The translations under genes and the position numbers were made by a program. The notes under the pieces are model-generated. The model searched no databases. It was not told the DNA's origin and saw only the letters and a program-made list of their open reading frames with translations. DNA of 9,121 nt from CAYMRL01 sp964473205 (lineage in GTDB: Bacteria; Deinococcota; Deinococci; Deinococcales; Trueperaceae), in assembly GCA_964473205.1 (NCBI GenBank), contig CAYYOK010000132.1, forward strand, positions 1 through 9,121, in the 5' to 3' direction. This document shows, one piece after another, positions 1 to 5,226 of the stretch (position 1 is the first letter of the stretch; each line of letters begins with the position of its first letter).

Positions 1-571
1 CGGCCTGATCGAAGAGCTGGGTCGTGGTGGCGTTGGTGTACTCGCTCACCCGCGCGCCGCACAGCCACATATGCATCAGGTCGGGCATGAGAAGGAGCTT
101 GCGCGCCGCGGTCAGCCGGGGGTCCTCGCCCAACGTCTGGCTCAGCAGCTGCACCGACGTGTTGATGGGCATGAACTGGATGCCCGTCGCGCCGAAGACG
201 GCCTCACGAGGGATGCGCGCGAAGAGCGCGTCGAGCAGGCCGTCGGTGCGCGCGTCGCGGTAGTGGACGGGGTTGCCGAGAAGCCGCCCCTGAGCGTCGA
301 GCAGGCCGTAGTCGACGCCCCACGCGTCGACGCCGACGCTGGCGGGATCGGTCGCGAGTCCTTGGCGCACCCCGCTCTCGACCTCGCGCCACAGCGAGAG
401 GGCGTCCCAGTACAGGGTCCCTCCGGCCCTGACGGGCAGGTTGCGGAAGCGGTGAACCTCGCGCAGGTGGAGCTTCCCGTCTGCGGCGGTGACGGCGCAG
501 ACGCGGCCCGACTCGGCGCCGAGGTCGACCGCCAAGACCGTCGTCGGCTCTGTGGTCGGTGCCGCTGTCAC
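1..571 (-). CDS. rhaB: Rhamnulokinase, N-terminal part (truncated by window edge)
   Basis: FGGY-family sugar kinase that phosphorylates L-rhamnulose to L-rhamnulose-1-phosphate with ATP in the cytoplasm. The translated minus strand shows the N-terminal ATPase motif AVDLGAESGRV, then YWDALSLWREVE, the substrate-region motif VGVDAWGVDYGLLD, HYRDARTDG, and SEYTNATTTQLFD near the left edge. These are characteristic of rhamnulokinase rather than xylulokinase or glycerol kinase. About 190 of the usual 470-490 residues are present; the C-terminal half lies outside the window. The frame has no stop. The start is uncertain. I chose the GTG at 571, which gives about 12 residues before the AVDLG strand and has a GGAG about 12 nt upstream. 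A TTG at 535 would give a tight start at the motif. A GTG at 649, preceded by a purine-rich AGGAGAGGGG stretch, would overlap the end of rhaI and add a disordered leader of about 26 residues. The gene follows rhaI closely, so it shares its transcript. The identity is secure; only the start is not. Confidence 0.93.
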   Translation of the reverse strand, partial: MTAAPTTEPTTVLAVDLGAESGRVCAVTAADGKLHLREVHRFRNLPVRAGGTLYWDALSLWREVESGVRQGLATDPASVGVDAWGVDYGLLDAQGRLLGNPVHYRDARTDGLLDALFARIPREAVFGATGIQFMPINTSVQLLSQTLGEDPRLTAARKLLLMPDLMHMWLCGARVSEYTNATTTQLFDQA

Positions 572-623
572 CGGCGCCGACGGCTCCAGGCTCGCGCCGC
601 TGTCAGGCTCGGTCTGACCATGG

Positions 624-1823
624 CTACGTCGGGTACCCGCCGTCGGCACCTGAGGCCGTGCCCCTCTCCTCGGCGACGCGCTCGACGTAGCCGCTGGCGC
701 GCAGCGCGGCGATCGGGTCGGCGCTCAGACCGCGCCTCTGGCGCAGCTCGCGCATCAACGGGCGAGGGTCGCACTCGAACGCGTCGGTCAGGATCCGGTG
801 GGCGGCCAGCACGTCGCCGCGCGCCTGCACGGCCGCCAGCGCCTCTAGGTCGACGAGCAGAGCCTTGGCCCAGGCAAGTTGGCAGTTCACGACGCTCTGC
901 ACCATCGCCTCGACCTTGGGCTCGATGGCGTGGCTCTGGTCGATCATGAACTCGACCTGCTCGGCGGCGGCGCCTGCCTCGCGCAGCTTGACGAAGATGT
1001 CGAACAGCTCGAAGGGGTTGTCCGTGCCGACGATGAGGTCGTCGTCGGCGTAGCGGCGCGCGTTGAAGTGGAAGCCGCCGAGCCTGCCCTCGGAGAGAAG
1101 GAACGACACGATGTGGGGCACGTTGCCGCCAGGTAAGTGGTGGCCGGTGTCGACCAGCACCTGCGCGCGGGGGCCGCACTTGAGCGCCATCGCATACGCC
1201 ATGCCCCAGTCGGCGAGGTCGGTGTGGTAGTAGGCCGGCTCGAACGGCTTGTACTCGATGAGCAGGCGTGCGCCGGCCGGCAGGGCGTCGTAGGCGGCGC
1301 GCAGGCCGGCCTCCAGCAGCTCCTTGCGTCTGGCGAGGTCGTCCTGGCCGGCATAGTTGGTGCCGTCGGCGAGCCACAGGCTCATCACGCGGCTGCCCGT
1401 AGCGGCCATGACCTCGCCGCAGTGCAGCAGGTGCTCGATCGCGAGAGCACGAACCGAGGCGTCGGGATTGCACAGCGAGCCGAGCATGTAGCGGTCGTCC
1501 TGGAACAGGTTCGGGTTGATGGCGCCGATCCTCAGCCCGCGCTGCGCGGCGAAGTCGCCCAGCGCCCGGTAATCGGTTACAGCGTCCCACGGGATGTGCA
1601 GAGCCACGCTCGGCGCGGCGCCGGTGAGGGCGTGGACCTCGGCGGCATCGGCGATCTTCTCCCACACGTCGCGCGCCGCTCCGGCCCTGGCGAACGTCTT
1701 GAAGCGCGTGCCGGAGTCTCCGTAGCCCCACGACGGGGTCTCGATCCTCAGGTCCCAGAAGCGCGCGCGCAACCTCTCCTCGGCGCGTCCGTCGATACCG
1801 CCGACATCGTTCGACTGGCTCAA
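624..1823 (-). CDS. rhaI: L-rhamnose isomerase (RhaI type, Pseudomonas stutzeri-like)
   Basis: Metal-dependent TIM-barrel isomerase converting L-rhamnose to L-rhamnulose, the first catabolic step, in the cytoplasm. The product is 399 residues. Early on it has the family signature TPSWGYGDSGTRF (about residues 29-41), then HIPWD (76-80) and the metal-site motifs: E190 in IEYKPFEP, D225 and H228 in VDTGHH, H252 in GFHFN, D260 and D262 in YADDD, and D295 in MIDQSH. Their spacing matches, as I recall it, the two-metal site of the P. stutzeri enzyme (E219, D254, H257, H281, D289, D291, D327). The open frame extends far upstream through mtnA, but that part is Arg-rich shadow translation. The real start is the TTG at 1823, seven bases after a perfect AGGAGG. 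The TTG overlaps the mtnA stop codon (TTGA), so translation is coupled. No residue seems missing. Rhamnulokinase follows after about 50 bases. Confidence 0.95.
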   Translation of the reverse strand: MSQSNDVGGIDGRAEERLRARFWDLRIETPSWGYGDSGTRFKTFARAGAARDVWEKIADAAEVHALTGAAPSVALHIPWDAVTDYRALGDFAAQRGLRIGAINPNLFQDDRYMLGSLCNPDASVRALAIEHLLHCGEVMAATGSRVMSLWLADGTNYAGQDDLARRKELLEAGLRAAYDALPAGARLLIEYKPFEPAYYHTDLADWGMAYAMALKCGPRAQVLVDTGHHLPGGNVPHIVSFLLSEGRLGGFHFNARRYADDDLIVGTDNPFELFDIFVKLREAGAAAEQVEFMIDQSHAIEPKVEAMVQSVVNCQLAWAKALLVDLEALAAVQARGDVLAAHRILTDAFECDPRPLMRELRQRRGLSADPIAALRASGYVERVAEERGTASGADGGYPT

Positions 1824-2890
1824 GATGCTGCCTCCTGGTCGCCGCCCAGCAGTAGCGGCAGGTTGGTCTCGTAGGGCGCTGTCGCCACGCCGCGCTCGGT
1901 GACGATGCCGCTGATCAACCTCGCCGGGGTGACGTCGAATGCCGGGTTCAGGACCTCGACCGCCTCTGGAGCGATGGCGTGGCCGGCGAGCCGCCTCACC
2001 TCGTCTGGCAGGCGCTCCTCGATGCGGATCTGCGCGCCGGTCGGCGTTCCGAAGTCGACGGTGGAGGACGGCGCCGCGACGTAGAACGGCAGGCCGTGCG
2101 CGTCGGCGAGCAGGGCCAGGCCGTAGGTGCCGATCTTGTTCGCGACGTCGCCGTTGGCTGCGACCCTGTCGGCGCCGACGATCACCGCCTGCACCAGGCC
2201 CTGCCGCATCACATGAGCCGCCATGCCGTCGGTTATCAGCGTGACGGGCAGCCCCGCCTCGCTGAGCTCCCACGAGGTGATGCGCGCGCCCTGGAGCAGC
2301 GGCCTCGTCTCGTTGGAGTAGACGTGGATGCGCCGCCCGCTCTCGGCCGCCAGGTAGACGGGAGCCAGCGCCGTGCCGATGCCCATGGTCGCCAGGCGCC
2401 CGGCGTTGCAGTGGGTCATCACCGCCGCCGCGCCGCCCAACAGCTCGAGCCCGTGAGCGCCGATCGCGCGGCACATGACGGCGTCCTCGCTGCGGATCTC
2501 ATCGGCTTCGCGCCTCAGCTCGGCTCTCAGCGCGCTCAGGTCGAAAGCGCCCTCTTGGGCGAGGAACCTCGCGGCGGCTCTGGCCATCCGGTCGAGTGCC
2601 CAGAAGAGGTTGACCGCCGTCGGCCTGGAACCGGCCAGGTAGTCGTGCGCGCTCTGCAGCGCGGCCGAGGCCTGGCCGGGATCCACCTCGGCTGGCAGCG
2701 CCTCGCTCGCCAGGCACATGCCGTAGGCGGCCGCACCACCGATGGCCGGGGCGCCCCTCACGCGCAGGCTGCGGATGGCTTCGAACACCTGCTCGACGCT
2801 GCTGAGGGCGAGCACGCGCGTCTCGGCCGGCAGCAGTGTCTGGTCGAGGAGCTCGAGGACGCCACGCTCGTACGAGAGCGTCTCGATCAC
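1820..2890 (-). CDS. mtnA: MtnA-family S-methyl-5-thioribose-1-phosphate isomerase (or 5-deoxyribose-1-phosphate isomerase)
   Basis: Member of the aIF-2B/eIF-2B/MtnA isomerase family, which converts aldose-1-phosphates (5-methylthioribose-1-P in methionine salvage, or 5-deoxyribose-1-P) to the matching ribulose-1-phosphates. The 356-residue length is usual. Visible motifs are LDQTLLP (15-21), RGAPAIGGAAAYG (45-57), RPTAVNLFWALDRM (89-102), the catalytic cysteine C161 in THCNAGRLAT, ETRPLLQGARITSWEL (194-209), the catalytic aspartate D241 in GADRVAANGDVANKIGTY, and NPAFDVTP near the C-terminus. C161 and D241 line up with C160 and D240 of the B. subtilis enzyme, so catalysis should be intact. 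It starts at a GTG overlapping the upstream regulator stop (GTGA), with a weak AGGTG site before it. Its last bases overlap the rhaI start. No other methionine-salvage gene (mtnK, mtnB, mtnD, mtnP) is visible, and it sits inside a rhamnose operon, so the physiological substrate is uncertain. The family call is firm; the substrate is inference. Confidence 0.93.
   Translation of the reverse strand: MIETLSYERGVLELLDQTLLPAETRVLALSSVEQVFEAIRSLRVRGAPAIGGAAAYGMCLASEALPAEVDPGQASAALQSAHDYLAGSRPTAVNLFWALDRMARAAARFLAQEGAFDLSALRAELRREADEIRSEDAVMCRAIGAHGLELLGGAAAVMTHCNAGRLATMGIGTALAPVYLAAESGRRIHVYSNETRPLLQGARITSWELSEAGLPVTLITDGMAAHVMRQGLVQAVIVGADRVAANGDVANKIGTYGLALLADAHGLPFYVAAPSSTVDFGTPTGAQIRIEERLPDEVRRLAGHAIAPEAVEVLNPAFDVTPARLISGIVTERGVATAPYETNLPLLLGGDQEAAS
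1831..1836 (-). promoter_or_regulatory. Shine-Dalgarno sequence of rhaI
   Basis: The minus strand reads AGGAGG, complementary to the anti-Shine-Dalgarno end of 16S rRNA, seven bases before the TTG at 1823. It lies inside the last codons of mtnA. It is by far the strongest ribosome-binding site in this operon, and it settles the rhaI start, since no ATG lies near the point where homology to RhaI begins. A strong site combined with a weak TTG start suggests that RhaI initiates efficiently even though it is coupled to mtnA. Confidence 0.8.
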
Positions 2891-3882
2891 GATCGCACCT
2901 GCGTCTTATAGACGACGCCGGCGCGCCTCTCGTCGGGTGTGAGGAGGCGCAGCACGTCGCGCGCCGTGTCGGCGTCGGTGACGAGGTGCGAGCAGTAACC
3001 GCCGCGCAGCGCGGCCAGGATTGCGCGCGCCTTGGTAGGACCGGCCGCGACGGCGAGGACCTGCGGGATCCTCCGCAGCTCCTCCAGCGACACCGACACG
3101 AGCATGTCCGAATGAGACCATTCGAGTGCGTTGCCCTGCGCGTCGATGAGGTTGCCGAGGACGTCGCCGACGACGCCTCGAGCGCGCAGGTCCTCGAACT
3201 CGCGGTCCGAGAGGTAGCCGAGCTTGAGGAAGGTCGAGTCCGGACCTGCGGCGCCGATCCCGCACACCGCCAGGTCGGCCGCGCGGGCGCGGTTGAGGAC
3301 GTTCCTGACGGAGGGGTCGTTGATGAGGGCCTCGCGCGCCTCCCTCGAGCGCAGCAGCGTCGGTGCGTGGAGCTTCTGCACCTGGGCGCCGAAGCGGGCG
3401 CCGAACTCGCTGACGACGTCGTAGGGGTTCCTCGCGTCCTCCGCCAGGGTCAGGGCGCCGATCATCTGGACGACGTTGAGGCCTTCGACGGTCGTGTGCG
3501 GCAGCTCGAACGCCATCAGCGCCAGGGTCGAGCTCCACGCCACCGCCAGCGTCCGATGAGGCTCGACGAGCGCGCTGAGCCTCAACGCGGCTGCGCGCGC
3601 CACCTCGTGCTTCGGGTTGCTCGAGTCGCGGACCTTGACGGCCACCACGCTGCCGAGGCCGAAGGCGGCTTGCAGCTCGCGGCCCGCCTCCTCGTCGACG
3701 GGCAGCGGGTAGTTGATGCGCACCTCGACGACCCCGGCGGCCTCGGCCTCCTTGAGCAGGCGCGAGATCTGCATCGTCGACACGCCCAGCCGCTCCGCGA
3801 TGCGGCTCTGGGTCAAGCCTTCGCGGTAGTACAGCTCGGCGATGTTCGCCAGCCGCATCAGGCGCTGGAGCTCGTCCGACAT
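2887..3882 (-). CDS. SorC-family sugar-responsive transcriptional regulator
   Basis: DNA-binding regulator of 331 residues, the usual length for the SorC/DeoR-type sugar regulators. The N-terminus starts with LMRLANIAELYY and carries a helix-turn-helix at about residues 23-44 (LTQSRIAERLGVSTMQISRLLK). Residues from about 60 to 320 form the putative sugar-binding domain, related to NagB-type sugar-phosphate isomerase folds. It shows TLAVAWSSTL, VVQMIGAL, CGIGAAGPDSTFLKLGYL, VGDVLGNLIDAQGN and the late signature AAGPTKARAILAALRGGY followed by LVTDADTA. SorC-type proteins generally bind phosphorylated sugars and form tetramers. The ATG at 3882 has GAGAGG five bases upstream and begins exactly where the family N-terminus is expected. 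It is the first gene of the rhamnose operon and overlaps mtnA by four bases, so it probably controls the operon it heads, including itself. Likely effectors are rhamnulose-1-phosphate or the MtnA product; this is inference. I give no gene symbol because several unrelated regulators are called RhaR. Confidence 0.92.
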   Translation of the reverse strand: MSDELQRLMRLANIAELYYREGLTQSRIAERLGVSTMQISRLLKEAEAAGVVEVRINYPLPVDEEAGRELQAAFGLGSVVAVKVRDSSNPKHEVARAAALRLSALVEPHRTLAVAWSSTLALMAFELPHTTVEGLNVVQMIGALTLAEDARNPYDVVSEFGARFGAQVQKLHAPTLLRSREAREALINDPSVRNVLNRARAADLAVCGIGAAGPDSTFLKLGYLSDREFEDLRARGVVGDVLGNLIDAQGNALEWSHSDMLVSVSLEELRRIPQVLAVAAGPTKARAILAALRGGYCSHLVTDADTARDVLRLLTPDERRAGVVYKTQVRS

Positions 3883-3924
3883 GTCCGCCTCTCGCCTCCA
3901 GATCGTGGAGCCTGAGTAGAGTCG

Positions 3925-3945
3925 CCGGTAAGAATAACGTACCGG
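3925..3945. promoter_or_regulatory. Hyphenated palindrome, candidate operator of the SorC regulator
   Basis: A perfect 6-bp inverted repeat (CCGGTA, nine-base spacer AGAATAACG, TACCGG) lies in the 181-bp gap between the regulator and the divergent hydrolase, about 43 bases before the regulator ATG. The spacer region is the only distinctly AT-rich stretch of the gap. On the minus strand it contains TATTCT, a plausible but unproven -10 element, with no convincing -35 at the right distance. Size and two-fold symmetry suit a dimeric helix-turn-helix site, and the position suits autoregulation of the operon. The rest of the gap (3946-4063) is plain GC-rich sequence in which I see no clear promoter for the plus-strand gene. 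Confidence 0.5.
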
Positions 3946-4063
3946 GTGAACGCGAGCCGTGCACCGAGCGTCAGGGTCTTGGCGCCGCTACGCGACGGGT
4001 CGTCGAGCCCACGCAGGCCGATTGGCCCTCGCGCGCCACGGCGTGCGCGCGTAGGGTGCGGAT

Positions 4064-5197
4064 GTGGAGCCCAGGTTCCACCCGGCCCGTTGGCGCGGCG
4101 GCGTCCCGATCCTAGCGGTCGCGACGATCCTCGCTGCGCTCCCTCTCCTCGTGTTCCCACGCGGAACCGGGCCGCTGCCAACGACCGGCCCTTACGGCGT
4201 CGCACGCGCTCTGGTCACCCTCACCGATGCGTCTCGCACCGAGACCTACGGAACGGCGGGCGGGCACCGCCGGGTGACCGTAGGCCTCTGGTACCCCGAA
4301 GTCCAGTCAGGCGCGCATAGTGGAGGCCACCCGCTGGTCGTCTTCTCGCACGGCGGTCTGGGCGTGCTGGACAGCAACGAATCGCTCTACCTCGAGCTGG
4401 CGTCGCACGGTTTCGTCGTCGCCGCCATCGGGCACGCCTAACAGGCGATCTTCGTCGTGGACGCCGCCGGCGTCAGGACGTGGATAGACCCCGGCTACCT
4501 GGGAGACCTGCGGCGCGAGGACGCCAAGACGGACAAGGAGGCCAGCCTTGCGCTCTACCGCCAGTGGCTGGCCGTGCGCACGGCCGACATCGAGCTCGTC
4601 ATCGACTGGCTCATCGGGGCGGAACCTGCTTACGAGGCCGTCGCCGCCGTCCACGCGCTCGTGGACGGTAGCCGGATCGGTCTGATCGGGCACTCGTTGG
4701 GCGGGTCGGCGGCGCTCGGCGTGGGTCGGGTGCGCGCTCGCGAGGGAGGCGTGGCGGGCAGGGACGGCGCTGCCGGTGCCGATGGTGCTGGCGGTGAACG
4801 CGCTGTCGGCGCGATCGCGGCGGTCATCGCGCTCGAGGCGCCGCTGCTGGCCGACATCGTCGGCGTGGCGGGAGGCGAGTTCGTCATCGACGCGGCGCCC
4901 TACCCCGTGCCGGTGCTGAACGTCTACACCGACGACACCTGGGGCCGGCTGGCGGAGCTCCCGCAGTACGCGGGCAACGTCGCGCTCTTAGGCCGCCAGG
5001 ATGCTCAGGTCTCGAACGTCCACATCGCGGGAGCGAGGCACCTCGGGCTCACCGACCTGGCGCTGACCAGCCCGCTGCTGACTCGCCTGCTCGGAAGCGG
5101 TAGCCAGGCCGCCGGCGCCCGCGAGGTGCTCGGCGAGGTCAACCGCCTGGCCCTCGGCTTCCTCAGCACCCACTTAGGCGGCGTGGACGCCGATTAA
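4064..5197 (+). pseudogene. PAF-acetylhydrolase-like alpha/beta hydrolase interrupted by an in-frame TAA
   Basis: One reading frame of 378 codons, split by TAA at 4439-4441 (codon 126). The start is a GTG at 4064 with a weak AGGG upstream. Codons 12-32 encode a hydrophobic stretch (signal anchor or uncleaved signal). Next come VGLWYP and VVFSHGG, the strand and oxyanion-hole region, then ELASHGFVVAAIGHA directly before the stop. After the stop the same frame continues as QAIFVVDAAG and later holds the nucleophile elbow GHSLGG (Ser at codon 211) and a probable catalytic His in GARHLGL (codon 326). The acid residue is unclear; E in IALEAP (codon 258) or a later Asp is possible. In this family a Tyr usually follows the GH/DH motif, so TAC or TAT to TAA is the simplest explanation. 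A Gly/Ala-rich insert occupies codons 224-246. No frameshift or other decay is seen, so the break is recent, a sequencing error, or bypassed by reinitiation at the GTG at 4457. The natural substrate (lipid ester or peptide) is unknown. Confidence 0.82.
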
Positions 5198-5226
5198 GCC
5201 GCGGCGTCGAACCGGCTCGCTGGTGT

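Noticed and set aside
561..605. Ten-base direct repeat GCCGCTGTCA spaced 35 bases apart near the rhaI-rhaB junction
   Set aside because: Too short to be meaningful in GC-rich DNA, and one copy lies within the probable rhaB coding start.
71..949. Long plus-strand open frame opposite rhaB and rhaI
   Set aside because: It is low-complexity Arg/Ala/Gly-rich shadow translation of GC-rich DNA; the minus strand encodes recognisable kinase and isomerase motifs.
1824..2474. N-terminal extension of rhaI through mtnA (616-residue version)
   Set aside because: The extension is Arg/Gly-rich shadow of mtnA, and RhaI homology begins just after the TTG at 1823, which has a perfect ribosome-binding site.
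5197..5217. Possible terminator hairpin between the convergent hydrolase and pbpC (AGCCG/CGGCT)
   Set aside because: The stem is only 5 bp with an 11-base loop and no T-run follows, so it is not a convincing intrinsic terminator.
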